DNA of 64,000 nucleotides from Daphnia pulex (taxonomy: Eukaryota > Arthropoda > Branchiopoda > Diplostraca > Daphniidae): assembly GCF_021134715.1 (NCBI RefSeq), contig NC_060021.1, positions 11,130,501 through 11,194,500 on the forward strand, read 5' to 3'. The position numbers and the translations under genes were made by a program. The notes beneath the pieces are model-generated. The model was not told the DNA's origin. It saw only the letters and a list, made by a program, of their open reading frames with translations, and ran no database searches. Of the stretch, positions 39,101-52,100 are shown piece after piece. Within the stretch, counting starts at the first letter, position 1, and each line of letters opens with the position of its first letter.

Positions 39101-41767
39101 AACAGCCATTAATTTTATTATTGCACGATTGCCAAGGTGTGATTGTTGTTTTACCTGTTCTCTGGCTTGACTCTCGATGGTCAGTCGCATTTCGAACGAT
39201 TGGCGTGTGTCGAGGAAGGCCCTTCTTAATCGGATGTCGGCCACGAGATAAGCCACCAAACCGAGACTTATTGAACCGACGAGTAGGATCGTTTCTCCCA
39301 TCAGCTGCATGTGCAATCGTGAAAGTTTTGGTTAAATGGGAGAATAGTCGGCCAACAAACGAAACACGACAAGAGTCGTGAATTACTCAGTCGGATAGAA
39401 CAATCAGATTATTGGCTCTCAGGTAAATTGGTGTTTGGGGCAGAGAAACAGATGGTCCAGCAGGGAAACATGTATCCGCTTCGAGTTGCTAGCCCCCCAT
39501 TTAATTAGTTTAACACTAATCTCGTTTTTTCCCCTCCCACCTTATAGAGAAGGTCGAATGGCACGACTGCCGTTAAAACAAATTCCGTCTACTTTTATGT
39601 TTGGTTCTCTTCTTCTTCCGGCCCTTCACTTCCTTCCGCTCGTTGTCTACAAGTCATTTTCATAAAATGAGGTTATTACGTCGGCATACAATGATGTCAC
39701 GAGAGGCAAGACTAGTGAGCTAGGATGAAATAGCTACGACATGAAACATGTCAGTGGAAAAGCCCCCCCTTTAACGTCAGAGTGATTCTTTAGACAAATT
39801 GCTTTGATAACATCATCTTGTGCGAGGCACCTCGTAATTGTAAGAATCCGACATGTACAACACACGCAGCACTGTGTAACTTGTATGTCTTCCGTCTCTC
39901 ATGGGTGGATCTGGTGGAAGAAGAAGAAGCCCAGAAGAGAAAGAAAGGGATGGATAACAATCTCCGAGGTTCCCTTTCAATCAGCCCAATCAACTTCTCC
40001 TGTTGCCCCTTTTTTTTCTCCACCCCACGTCCTCTTATACGTCTGTAGCTAGAGGGTTATTTCTACTGTGTACTTTATTACACGACCGCGGGCACGGGAA
40101 TATACACAAAAGAATTGAGGAGGTGGCTGGAAAAATCAAATCCCGGTCCTTTTAAAGAGAGAATCCTGGACGGCCTTTTTTTATGTATTCCTTATAATTG
40201 ATTCGCTCCCCTTTTAATACCCAACCGTTTGGTAAACTGGGAGATCCTTCTTGGGTTCTTCCTTCCATTTCTTCCACTGAATTAAAAAGCCAAAAAGGCG
40301 AAGCACAACTTTGTGGCCCTTGGAAGTTTTCTCCATCGACTTTTTGCTTTTTTAAGAGATGGAGAAAAAGAGAGGGAAATCATCGGAGCGAGAGAAAGAA
40401 CGAAGCGAAAAAGTGGATGTTTCCATCTATTCTACATAACACGACAATGGGGGCTCTCACGCTGTCACGCACGGCGATTGGCGGGAGTTTTAATAGCTCA
40501 TTTTTCATTGTCGCTTCGAGTTCTCTTTTTCTTTCTCTCTCTCTCGTCCCTCGTTTAGCTTGTCTACACGTTCAGCTGTCAAAGAAAATCCCAGTCGGGG
40601 CATATCTACTAGGTAGGAATAGGAAAAAATAAAATATAAAAAGGGACGCGAAGAATTTGGTCACGGCCGAGCCGTTTTTTGATTTTCAAATGGTTAGCTT
40701 TTTCAAAATAGAAATGAGAAAAAATCTTTCATTCTTTAAGTGTTTGAGATGTTTTGTGGCCCAGAGAAAACGGCGGATGACGTGATCGGTCGTCATTTGG
40801 CGAGCTATGGGTGTTGGAAGGCAGAGTCTGGACCGGGGGGAAAAAAAGACGCTAAAAGTTGGACGACGGCCAAGAATCAAAGTGAAAGAAAGAAATAAGA
40901 CACGGACACAAGTCGAAATGATAGCCAACGAGAAAGAAAGTTTGTGTGTGTGCGATTGCATAAACTGTGTGGGTAAAGTGGGTGGAGCACAGTAACAACA
41001 ACAACCTGTTGATGAAGAGTAGGCCGATGGATGCCGGCCTCATCCCACGACGTGAAGGCCGACACGGCGAGAAATAGGAGACTGGTGATGGAGGTCAAGA
41101 AGAGACAAACTCGCAGTCTCAACGGCAGTGTGACACAGGTCAAAAAGTTTATTAAAAGAAGCCAAGTGAGGGCCCTGCTGCCTTGATCGGACGACGGAAC
41201 GAAAGCCAAAAGACCCAGGATCAACATGTTGGCCAACAGCCAAGAGGCGTAGGTGAGACGGCCGGTGGAGGTCACAACGGCGGCCGCTGCTGCTGCTGCT
41301 GCTGCCTGTTGATCGGCCTGTCGACCGGCGGTGGCAGTGGCGGCCGAGTTCTTTTTCTTCTTGCGCCCACGGATGTAGAAGCCGAGCGAGGCCTGGGCCA
41401 CGGCCACCACACTAGACACACCGGCACCGATGAGCACCCGCGACTGGAGCGCCTGATCCTGTTGTTTCAACGAGAAACTAACAGCCGAATGGACGGCCAC
41501 TAGACAGCCCGTCAGGAAGAAACAATCGAGGTCCGACTCCCTGGAACGTTGGCAATAGTTTTGATAGAGTTCTTCCAGGGCAATATCGTCGAATGCCCTG
41601 TGGATCACTTTGGTCCCAACGGTCCATGACGGCCTGCCAGCAGCCGTTGCCGACTGCTGGATGGGTGCTTCATCATTGCCGGCTACCGTTTCCATCGGCA
41701 ATGACGTCGACCGGCAGCATTCACCGCTGTCGCCTCCGCCACTGTTGTTGGCCTTGTTTATAGGCAT
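30181..41767 (-). CDS. Ac3: Membrane adenylyl cyclase, type 3-like, 20 exons
   Basis: Makes cAMP from ATP downstream of G proteins at the plasma membrane. Exons (minus): 41767-41006, 39304-39155, 39065-38947, 37074-36963, 36790-36663, 34798-34640, 33555-33417, 33339-33047, 32780-32583, 32476-32389, 32291-32175, 32101-31920, 31836-31752, 31684-31595, 31443-31305, 31102-31020, 30932-30834, 30701-30578, 30510-30386, 30312-30181. Total 3324 nt, 1107 residues (human ADCY3 has 1144). It has two six-helix membrane blocks and two catalytic domains. C1 has the metal Asp pair Asp349 (FADIVGF) and Asp393 (LGDCYYC). C2 has Lys962 ([13 protein letters not shown]), Asp1042 (YDIWG), Asn1049 and Arg1053 (NVASRM). 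These spacings equal those of mammalian enzymes, so it should be active. The [20 protein letters not shown] and [21 protein letters not shown] stretches resemble type 3 most. Exon 1 includes an Ala run. The frame extends upstream only through GTG, so Met at 41767 is the start. Confidence 0.93.
33996..34013. repeat. Long G homopolymer in a cyclase intron
   Basis: A run of about 18 or more G, preceded by (TG)n, inside the intron between cyclase exons 6 and 7. Similar G or C runs occur near 35510-35521, 36078-36094 and 43801-43808, and in MSH4 introns at 50088-50097, 54217-54227 and 60685-60696. Run lengths may be sequencing-sensitive. Confidence 0.6.
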
Positions 41768-41789
41768 CTTGATGGACGTAATTACAGCA

Positions 41790-41923
41790 CTAGCGTCGAT
41801 CCATCCTCTGGCGAAGAGGTGCACAGCTCAAAACCATCTCCCAAAGTGCGAAAGATTCCAAAGAAACGAATCTCTTTTTACGTCGTGAGAAAGTTAAAAA
41901 AAAAATGCGCCCGTCTCTGGCAT
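41790..41923 (-). promoter_or_regulatory. Two upstream ORFs in the adenylyl cyclase 5' leader
   Basis: uORF1 at 41923-41894 (ATG to TAA, 10 codons including stop) and uORF2 at 41837-41790 (16 codons, ends TAG) both precede the main ATG at 41767 and are closed before it. They could lower translation of the cyclase. The claim depends on transcription starting upstream of 41923. Confidence 0.5.
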
Positions 41924-42039
41924 GACGTGACTCGGCCAGAGAAAGTCCGTCGACTGAACGTGACTGCCAAGCGCACGGCAGCTATAGTCGACTCTCTTTG
42001 GGCCCCCACCAACACTTTAGTGCCTCCCTCCTATGCAGC

Positions 42040-42046
42040 ATATATA
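42040..42046 (-). promoter_or_regulatory. TATA box of the adenylyl cyclase gene
   Basis: On the minus strand the sequence reads GGCGGTATATATGC, a strong TATA element in GC-rich surroundings, about 275 nt upstream of the start codon. It predicts transcription starting near 42010. Confidence 0.5.
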
Positions 42047-45000
42047 CCGCCGCCCTTGTGTCTGTGTGTCTGTCTGTGTGTGTGTTTGTGCCAGCGTGAC
42101 TGCAGCGGCTGTGGGCAACTGAAAAACAAGGGCCGGGCATAAGCGGCAACAGGAATACAACCCAAAAGTTCCTTTTTCTTTTTTCTTATATCCAAGTCGT
42201 TTCGTCTCCACTCCGCATGCGCGCCACACTTGATGATACGATACGATACGGCGATCATGTGAGCGGCAACAATGAATTTTCCTCCCTTATTCTTTATTTT
42301 ATTTTGTAATCATAATATTCATAAATTCAGGTGGCCTGGAATAATCAGAACGGTGATGCAATCTTCCAATTAATTATAGCCGGTCATTTTTGGTACCCTG
42401 GCGTCGTCGTTGTTGGTAAATAGAGAGAGAGAAATCGTGCCATTCACACAATTTTGGGTCTCCAACTGGGGGGGAATCGAGATCGAACGGATAGGCAAAC
42501 AAGGAAATCTCCATGTCAATTCTGCGTACCTCACGACCCATCGATTCACTTTCAAAAAGTTTTGTGTAACGATTTTTCCTTTCTAATCAATCGAATATCA
42601 CCAACCATTTTGCGGGCCAAAGACGAAGAAAAGATGGTTAATATTCAGTGTGAACTCGCGCCCAAAATTGACAGACCGCCAAAAAGAGTTGTGCAACAAC
42701 GTCCGGTCCATTTGGGTTTTTTCAGCTTTTTTTGTTGAGAAGCGTACCGAAATGCCTGGAATACGCAATCTAAATAGTAAATGATGGGCAGCACGAGGTG
42801 GGTTGGTAATAGGTGATGAAACATGGCACTATTAACTATTTTTTTTTTCCAACCGGCCGCACCTTTCGACTTGGGTCTACGAACGACAAAAGTTTTGCTA
42901 AGAAGCCCCTCACAGCCACACCGCTCGTGCACTGTGTAGCAATACCGGGAATGGAGGAGGGCGGATTTGATCGATCCAGTTGGGAAAGGAAAAAAGAGTG
43001 GCCTTTCTTTCTTTATTGCCTTTGCTTATTACAATATTTAGTAGTATGTTTGTTTTGACTCTTTTTTCTTTTCTTTTTCCCTGTTATCTAGGAGGAAGAT
43101 TCATCCAGTCGCCACTCCTTTGGCCTTTCACACAGCACGCGGTTGACTGGGAATATAACAGCAGGTATATAATATACGTCTTTACAAGGTTGTTTAACAA
43201 ACTCACCGGGACTCGAGTCTGTTTCAACTTTTGATTGTTATGACTGACAGCCACCGCGTCGGAGAGCTCGACTCTGTTTGAGAAAATAATACCCACACGA
43301 CGAGTGGTGGTTGTTTTGTTTATTTTCAGAATTGTTGATCGACTTGCTTGTCATTCTGACGAGGTATTTTCCAGATTTTTTCACGGGGAAAAAAATTTAA
43401 GGACTTGTCTCTCAGAAGAGCAGCCCACCTATTTTTTTTTCCCCTCCAATTTGCCAAGGAGGAAAGAAGAAAGAAACTCTTTGACCTCCTACCAGAGGTT
43501 TTTTGGCGAAAGGAGGCGGCCCGCAAAAAAGTACTACTCGAGTTTTATTCCCAGCGATAGAAATAATGACACAACATCAAAGTTTAAAAAGGCAGGAAAA
43601 TTGATGAATAAGTCGAAGAAGAAGAAGAAAGAAAAGTTGATGAATAGAGAAATGGGTAAAGAGGGGAAGTCAAAAGCTTTGTGATTACAAGTTTCTGCAG
43701 ACACAAAAGGGAATTTCTTCTTTCCCTTGACTACCTTATTCCTTCGACGTTATTGATTTGCCCCTACGCTAGAGGAAGTTTTTAGATTCACATTTTTTTT
43801 TGGGGGGGGAGGCTGTTATTATTTATTTGATCTTTGGCGAGGGAAAAAGATGACGCAATACAAGTTCTCGAGTTCAGTCGACCGAATGTCGAGAGAAGCG
43901 TCGCCTCTATTGGTGGTCCTGTCCAAGTAGTTGATAGTCAATCTGGCGTGGTCACTTTTGATCGAGTTCAGCTCGTCTGACCTTTTCAACATGCATTGCC
44001 GGTTGTTGTTGTGTCAAGGAGATGTAGACATTTCTTCTTTTTCCTTACCCAGTTTGTGTGTAAAGTTTTGTCTCCCACAACGGCGCATTCATCCGTCTCT
44101 CTTGTCGCTTCATCATCCATCATCTCCTTCATCTTAGTTGGCTCGATGGTCCCTCTCGTTCCCTATTTTTCTTCTTTCTCGCTAGACTCGCGCGCACGAT
44201 TGCGCTGTGGCATATTTGAAAAAAAATTTCCCTTCGCCTGCTGCTTTTTGCCTTCCACGTTTACGGCGGATTAGACTGCTGCCCTTTATCTCCATCTGTC
44301 TTGTGTGCCACTGCATACCCAATGTACAATTCCGTTTTCTCCGTATTTCTACTTTTGATCTGCTGGCTGCTCTTTATGCTACTGGCAGCAGCACATCCTT
44401 GGTGTTCATTCAACAGATTTTTCGCTGTCCTTTGATATTTCTCAGTTCGAACCCTCCTGGCTCTTAATTTTCTGCCTAAGATAATTGATTCCGGGGTTTC
44501 TGTCGGCAGGGGACCCAATTCCATCAGCTTTTTGCGTTAGATTGTTGCCAGCGGTTTAAGTTTGTTAGAAGGGGGTTTCCTCCACCCAACTCGGCTATTA
44601 TATGCATAAAATAACTTCTTCTTCTTCCTTTTTGGTTGTCCTTGTGTAATCGCGGATCCGGAATAATTCAATCAGCCAGCTCTCCTCCTCTCTACCGACT
44701 ACTTAGACTCCGTCAACCGCATTCAGTTGGATTCTTCTCTCCTCGTGGCTTTAGAATGTGCAGTCATTTCTTAAAGAGCCAATCCTTTTCTTTTTGCTCT
44801 CGTTTTATTCTCAGCTTCGACTTTTCCTTTCTTCTGGACCCGAGACCTTTCCCCGTTGCCGCTCGGGATTGAGAATATGTCTAAGCCGCTGGCACGGGTA
44901 GGTGGATGGCGAACGGAAGTCGAGCAATACAAATATTGACATCCAGAGACCCCCTCCTAGAAGACTCTAAGACTCCAGGATCTCTTTCCCTGACTAACCA

Positions 45001-46093
45001 ATCTAAACTGAAGCTCCTTCCACCGCCACCGCCACCCATTTTCTTTTTCTCTTTCCTTTCCATCTTTTTTTGGGGGGGGATTCAAAAGGCTTCCGAATTG
45101 CACGTTCATGTTTTGGCAAACAGTAGAACTCGTTGAACTACAAACAAGGCCGTCGAATCTGATTTATTCAACTGGGTTGGCCAGTTGAGATGAAGAGTAA
45201 AGTGCGTGCAACACGTATCGATTTCAAGACGCGATGGCTCATTTCGTCGATGGCATTTCATTCGAATTCATTTTGATTTGTTTCAAAACTTGATTGGGCC
45301 AAATCGTGGGAAGGAACGGAGAGGATGAGAACAGTTCTAGTGGGGTAGGACGGGAAGTGGAAGAGGATGAGAACATTGAGGGGAAGGGTATGCCAATCAA
45401 CAGCCAATTTTGGCAACATCCCACGATCTGGCCCACGAGGCAATGAAATTATTTTAGATTAATTAAGAAATGTGTGAGAATGGTCAGAAAATTGAGGAAT
45501 TTTATTTTGAAATTTTGAGCAGTATTATTTTTTTGGAAAAAATGGTTTTCGAAAATTGGTTTAAATTGCAACAAAGCTCCGAGGGACCCACAGCATTTTC
45601 CGTCAAAGGAGCAGGCGAGCAGGTGGTCATTTTCGCGTATAATTTATTCACGACTGTGTGTTTTGGTTCATTTAACCGTTAATCTAATTTTAAAGCATAT
45701 TTGATGATGTTACCATACTTTACTTTCATTTACTTCATTTCTACGTATTACCATACATTTTCACTTGACATGAAAAGTACATGAAAGTATTTGGCCATAC
45801 ATATAATCATAGTGAATAGTAAAGATACGTATAGCACTTTTCATATAAAGTAGAAGAACAGTATGTGATAATCTCAAGTAAACGAATGGTAATGTGTAGT
45901 AATAGTGTAGTAAAAGACAAGTATTAAGTATGGTCAAATGGGTACGTAGGCAAACTAAAGTTTTAGCCAACAGTGTTTGCGAATGCCTGGGAGTGTCTGG
46001 TTGTCTGTGATTTGATTTTGTTTGCGAGATGATTTGTTACAGTTCTTTTTGGGTGTTCATTCAAAGTTGATTGGCTTATCTGTGAATTGCAGG
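42047..46093. other. Intergenic region between adenylyl cyclase and MSH4
   Basis: Promoters of both divergent genes should lie here, and probably a non-coding first exon of MSH4, because a splice acceptor (TGTGAATTGCAG, ending 46092) sits 21 nt before the MSH4 ATG. The DNA is rich in T/C tracts. No recognisable coding exon was found. An AT-rich inverted-repeat block at 45707-45939 is listed separately. Confidence 0.4.
45707..45939. repeat. AT-rich block with imperfect terminal inverted repeats (MITE-like)
   Basis: The left end ACCATACTT (45712-45720) is matched by AAGTATGGT (45926-45934) at the right end. Imperfect complementarity continues inwards (TACTTTCATTTACT against AATACTTGTCTTTTACT) and a few bases outwards. 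The block is more AT-rich than its flanks and contains further CCATAC sub-repeats. I see no clear target-site duplication and no coding capacity. Confidence 0.35.
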
Positions 46094-46113
46094 CACTTTT
46101 GGTCGTGTCAAGA

Positions 46114-49100
46114 ATGTCGTCGTTGAAGCGGATGAGACCGACAGGAGGAGGGGAGCAGCAGCAGCAGCAGGAGGAGGAGGAGGGCGGTCAAAGTGAATTG
46201 TCGGATCCGAGTTCCTCGACAGGAGCGGCGAATTTCCCGTCGTCGTTGGCCACTCCTTTCACCACCACCAGCAGCGTCCGTCCCAGTGGAAGGACGACAA
46301 ATAACGACCAGTCGTCTCGTTTCGATAATCTCTCCCGTCCGTCTTCATCCATCCAACAAGAAGGAGGACGGTCGAGGGCAACAGCAGCAGCGTCCAAATG
46401 GAGTGATGGGGTTGTCGGTGGTGGTGGTGGTTCTCGGCCGTCGTCCGCCGTTGGCCCCACCAAGACTTCCAGCAGCGTCTTCAACTTGCTTTTCACTCCG
46501 GGCAGCAGCAGGTCGACGGCCACTGACAGTCGTGTCGACACAAGTCAAGGAGCCTTTGCCTTGCCCAGCGGACGGGCACCCCGGAGCTCCTCTCGCTCTT
46601 CGCTTGCACCAACGCCGGCCGCTACAAATTTATTCGCCGCTTTGACAAACGAAACACCCAGACTGCCGGCCGCTCCTTACTTCTCACCTCTTCCGGCGAC
46701 CCGTCAGCAGTCCCCACAGCAGTCCCCACAGCTGTTTGGCAAATCACCCTACGCCAACAGTTTACCATCACCACCGACACCGTCAGCAGCGACTCCCGGT
46801 GCTCAGCACAGAGGGCCGCCAGTCATCACGCCACGATTAACAGCCGGAGGAGGTCGGTTGACTGTCGGAACTCCTTCCGTCAGCGCCACACCTAGGACTG
46901 GCCAGTCTCGCCCCCGTCGCGATGACAACGTCATAGTCGGTAATAATAACTACTCACACAAGTCTTGTCCGTTCTGTTGTGAGTTTAGTTGACTCATCAA
47001 ACTCGCTACTTTGGCTACAAAACGGAAGCTGGGCAACCCAAGTCCGGGATGTATTTCATATCAGTTATTGTTTTCTCGTGACGATGCGACGTTATTAACT
47101 TGGCTCTTTCAAAATGGAAAGTTGGATCGATCCTAGAGTCTGGCTCTTGTCCCTTTTTTCACTTGGCCACCCCGTGACTACATGACTTGCCTTTCTCCCC
47201 CAACACTCGCACCCCGATCGCCATACAGATCCCGTTCCTTCTGCCCCCCTTACTACACCCATGGCGCAATGCAATGTGTTGCATTTTTCAACGAGATCCA
47301 AAAGGGCCAAAGAGAACTGTGTGTCTCTCTGGGTTCTGCTGGAAATCGACACGGGAAAAAAACATGGCCAGCACTCCTCCCGGGCGCCCCTCGGCGACAC
47401 AAAGAAACTGCAAAGTTGAGAGAAAAACAACAAAATGGTGAAGCGGAAAAGGGAAGGAAAAAAAAAGTTGAACAGGAGCGAACACTTTTTTGATGAGAGT
47501 TGCAAGTGACGGGACGACAGAATTGGCATTTTTGAATAATTGAACCACCCAAGTTTTTATATTCCCTTCCCACCGCGGAGGGGGAAAGAATAAGGGCAAC
47601 TTAGAGTGCTTCTAATAATTTACTATCGATAGAAAACTAATTTAGCGGAGATAAATTGCTTCGTGAGTGTTTCCTTCTTCTTTTTCCCCCGTCTGATTCG
47701 CAACTATTAATTTTCTCGTATTTTTTCAATTGGAAATATAGGATTGGTGCACGGGCGCGGATTCGCTCGTAATGAAGTCGGATTGGCCGTCATTAACTTG
47801 ACGGCCTGCGAGCTTCACTTGTGCCAGATGACCGATTCCCACGGCTTCGTCAAAACGCTGACTAAAATGAATCTATTCCGCCCGACGGAGGTAAGAAACC
47901 AATAACGATACTCCTCCGTCACCCCATCTCATTTCTTCTTTTTTGTCTGGCACACACAACATATACAAAGACGGTGGGGCAAATCTCACGCCATTGTTTA
48001 CACTCCCCGTTTCTTTTCAATTCCGGCCGTAGTTGTTTGCCTTTCTATTCTTCGTTGGCGTTTTTTTTTATTACTATCGATTTCTTTTCTTCCTTCTCCT
48101 TTTTGACTTGGTGAGACAATAAAGTCGATAGGAACTCCCACCCACACATCCAGCCCCACTCTCCCTCCCCCTGTGGCCCAATAGCTCGACTGTTTAATCC
48201 TCTTCCATAAGTATAGGGGATGGAACGAAGAAACTGCCGGCGGTCCAAGTTCATCGTGAATTATTGAATACTTATAGACGACACGAGCGTATGTGTGTAC
48301 ACTGGGGAAACGCCATCGAATAAGCTGTAGGCGACGGAGGAGCAGCTCTATGCCGTTCGTGGCATTGGGTAGCGATGATGGAGTTGGATCGCACACAAAT
48401 TCTGTGCAAACACACTTGAATCCATCAGTCATCTGCTGATGATGGAGAAGAAACAACAACCAACTCCCATATCAAGGCGACGGTTCAAGACCGTCTCCGG
48501 CTAATATGCGACAGACTCTCTCCTCAGCAGCAGCAGCAGAGAGACGGGAGAGAAAATAGGGAAAGAAACTGTGCAAAAGGATCGGATTACGATGTTTGTT
48601 CCTGCTCCATGAACCGTCCACCCGCACTCTCCTTCTACTTGCCCGGGATTTTGTTTTTTCCTTTTTCTTCTGGTCTCTCTTTTTTCTCTCCCCCAGGTCC
48701 CTTTCGCTTGTGTTATACTTTAAGGGGTTTGTCAAAGATGAGAAATGTGACGTTGTGGCTGATCGACAAGGGCTCCAGTTACCGACAAAGAAACACACAA
48801 AAGAGTCTGAAAGGAGAAGAAGAAGACGGGCAAAGAAGAAAAAGATGACGATGAAGTAAACAGACAAGTTTAATCATATTAGCTCAGCTTTGTGCAATCT
48901 CAGCAGCAACATCATCATCATCCTGCTGCTGCTGCTACTCGTTACTCAAAGGGGGGATGGTGATCATCACTCAAGCACAGCCGTGGATTACAATCAGCAG
49001 GCCTCGGCTTGATGAGGATGTTGTATGTCATCGGGATCGTGCCTTTTCTTTTTTCTGATGTGTAACGGCGCTAAAAGATAAAGTTAACGCCATTCACTCA

Positions 49101-52100
49101 TAATCAAGTCTAATCCACTCGACTGTAGCTAGCTACTGTCGTGTTGTTTCATTTGACGGCGTAGCCTTGCGGCGGGTGGAAGCCATGAAACAAGTTGTTA
49201 ATCCTTTCCGTCCGTCCGTCTCTTTATTTATCATTGCAGGTGTTGATGCCGGACACGGCCCTGGCTCCCGGTTCTCCGTCGCCGTTGGCTCAAGCCATCA
49301 GCCGATTTGATTGCGATATCGTCATGACTGCCGCTAATCGTGGAGCTTTCAACGACGCCGAAGGCATCGAGCGCGTCCAGAAATTGGCCGTCGTCGATCA
49401 CTTGAACATTCTCGTTTTGATTGAGCAAAAGTCAGTCATTTCATTGATTATGCCATTGATTTAATTGAATTGATATTTTATCTCCCCCACTCCCACTCCC
49501 ATAGGTATTACGCCCTGGCAGCTGTGGCTGCCCTAATGGCACACCTGGAAAACAATTTGAATATCATGTTCGCTCCTGGGACGCTGAGGATCTACTACAG
49601 CGGGACGGATAAGACGGCCATCATTGGTAAAAGCCTAAACTTGTCACTCTATCCTCTTATAAATCCTCTAGCGCCACTAACGCCACTCAGTTGATTACCA
49701 TATATCTTTTCCTCCTTGAGAGCTTTGACTCTCTTTACCTTTATTTGCATGGACCCCCAAAGAAAAGCCGAGGGATTTTCCGCTCCTTCTTGGACTACTT
49801 TCTCCCTTACCATCCCTTACCAGACTTGTACTATACTGCGCTCACTTTTCCAATTTCATAACAGCATCAACCGAAATTTGAATCTTGCGTCACAGAGACA
49901 AATAGGGCGGAGAGAAAGAGATAAGTCTCAAAGTTTGATCGTCTAGGCGTCGACTCGGAGAGACGTAAAAGATGAAAGCTTTTCCTAGTAGCAGTAGCAG
50001 CAACTAACCAAAAGTACACACACAGCACATTGATTTCGAACTTTTTCTTCTTCCGCTGGAAAATGAATGCCTGCCGTGGGCGATAGGGGGGGGGGGGTGC
50101 GAGGATTGTGGGAGTTTTTGTGCCGTTTGAAGAAGGACGTGATTCGCGTTCGTAAGAAGAGTAGTAGTTGGAAGAGAAACTAGTACAGTACATATAGCGC
50201 ACCGCCAGTCAAGAAAATCCAGATTGGCGGAGAAGAAAAGAAAGAGGAGCAAGCGGAAACGTCCGGGAACCAAGTCGCTTGCAAATCTTGTCGACTCGTA
50301 ATCGAATTCCCGACAACCGGGCACTTGTGATCCGCGCCTCACCGACCCACCGGCTTCTTCTTTTCTTTTGATTTTTTTTTTTCTCTACAATTTTTTCTAG
50401 TCCAATGTCGACGACGCAGTGAAAATCTTATGAGCTCCTATTTTTGAGGAGGGAGGGATTTTAGTTCAGGATCTGGATCACTTCTGAAAAGACTCGGTGT
50501 TGGACGCTTTGGCGTCATGTAATCGAATCAGTTGTTGCCTCCATCCTTTCACTCTCGCTCGCCTTTTAACATTTTTTTTCCCCCTTTTTCTTATTTACAA
50601 GCCATGGCCGAGAGTCGAGTTTCTGCCTGACACTCGCACCGCTCACGTCAGCGCGATAGCGACGTGTAGGCGTGCGGGATTGACTCGCAATTGTGAATTC
50701 TGATCCCGTTTTTTTCTCTCTTAGACTCCCCATTTTTTCTCTGGCAGTCGGCAAAGGAGCCATTAGTAGACTAACATGCGAACAACACAAATGATTATGT
50801 AATGGCATGGAATGGGGGGAGGAAAAAACAAGATACTAGAACAGAGAACTTAACGCCTCGTTCTTTTTATTTGTTTATGTATACCCCGGGTGGGTCCAGA
50901 CGCCCTAGAAGCAAAAGGAAATTTCTTTTTTTAACTTTTGTCTGTCGGTTGGTTATTGTTTCGTTTTTCTTTTTTCATCCGCCGCTGCGTTTGATAATAA
51001 CCGACAGCCTGACGTAGCCAAGTGCTAACAGCCAAGTGTAGCAGCAGCGGCCCAGGCCGGGCCGGGCTGCTCCTTCCGTTTCTTGTCTTCAACTTTTGTA
51101 TCCGACTCGATGCGCTCACATCCGGATGAGTTTGGGTAAACTCCGACAGGGTCTAACTGCTGGTGCGTCACTACCATACAATTCGGCGGGGTTGGGTGTT
51201 ATCTTAATGGTTAACAGCACAGTAGCTCGATTTGGTTGAGCCTATAGTTTGCACTCGCTGTACTAGACATGAGTTTAGATTAGGGCTGGAATCAATTTTC
51301 ATCATCGCGTGCCAAAGTACAAAGTTCACTTGGCCTAATACTGAAGACGGGAATCGAGTTTGATGTCCATTTTTGCCGCGGAATTAGCTGGCTGAGCCTT
51401 TCAATCGCTAGACACACTGTTGTTGAGAGTGCGGCCGCCATTGTTTTCTCTTACACACACACACACGGCGACTTTAGCACCGAAACTGAACTGTGAATTG
51501 AATTGCCAAAGTTTCTCTCGTTTTAACTATTATTGATGTTTGGAGGAGCCCCGAGTTGTCCAGGCTCAGCCCAAGTTGCCATCGTCTTTTTCCGCCAGTG
51601 TAGTGTGTAGTAGACGCTGATGATGAAACAACCCCCCTCCCCTAACGGAACTTGAACGGCAGAGACTACGACTATAGTTGTCTAAGCGCATTATCAAGGT
51701 CCAGTAGATTCTATAGCCCTGACTGGAAATGGGACTTGGTTACGTGGTTCCTTTGCTAGATAGATATCCCCCCATTCGGGTATTATTGGACAACTAATTG
51801 CCCCCCTCCCTTTCCTTTCTTGACAGAACACGGACAACTTTGGGCAAATGGCACTAACAATCAGGGATTTGTACTGTACATTATGGGTTGTCCTAGCCGG
51901 ATCCGTAGACGGACGTTAATAACTTGAACTGCCGAGTAACGACAGAGAAATTGGATTCATTTTAGACGGTAGTTTCCGAAGCGGTTGCGGTCGCTAGGAT
52001 CACAATAGCCAACTATCAAAAAAGGGAAGCAAAAAAACAAATCTGAACAGCGCACACAAAGTTGGTTCACTTGACAACAACACGATCCAGCTCGGGCGAA

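Noticed and set aside
41768..41824. An upstream extension of the cyclase frame beginning MHLFARGW
   Set aside because: The first codon is GTG, not ATG; the first ATG in frame is at 41767. It is leader sequence that happens to be open.
44440..44470. tRNA T-loop-like string GTTCGAACCC
   Set aside because: Flanking bases do not pair into a T stem and no D or anticodon arm is found upstream.
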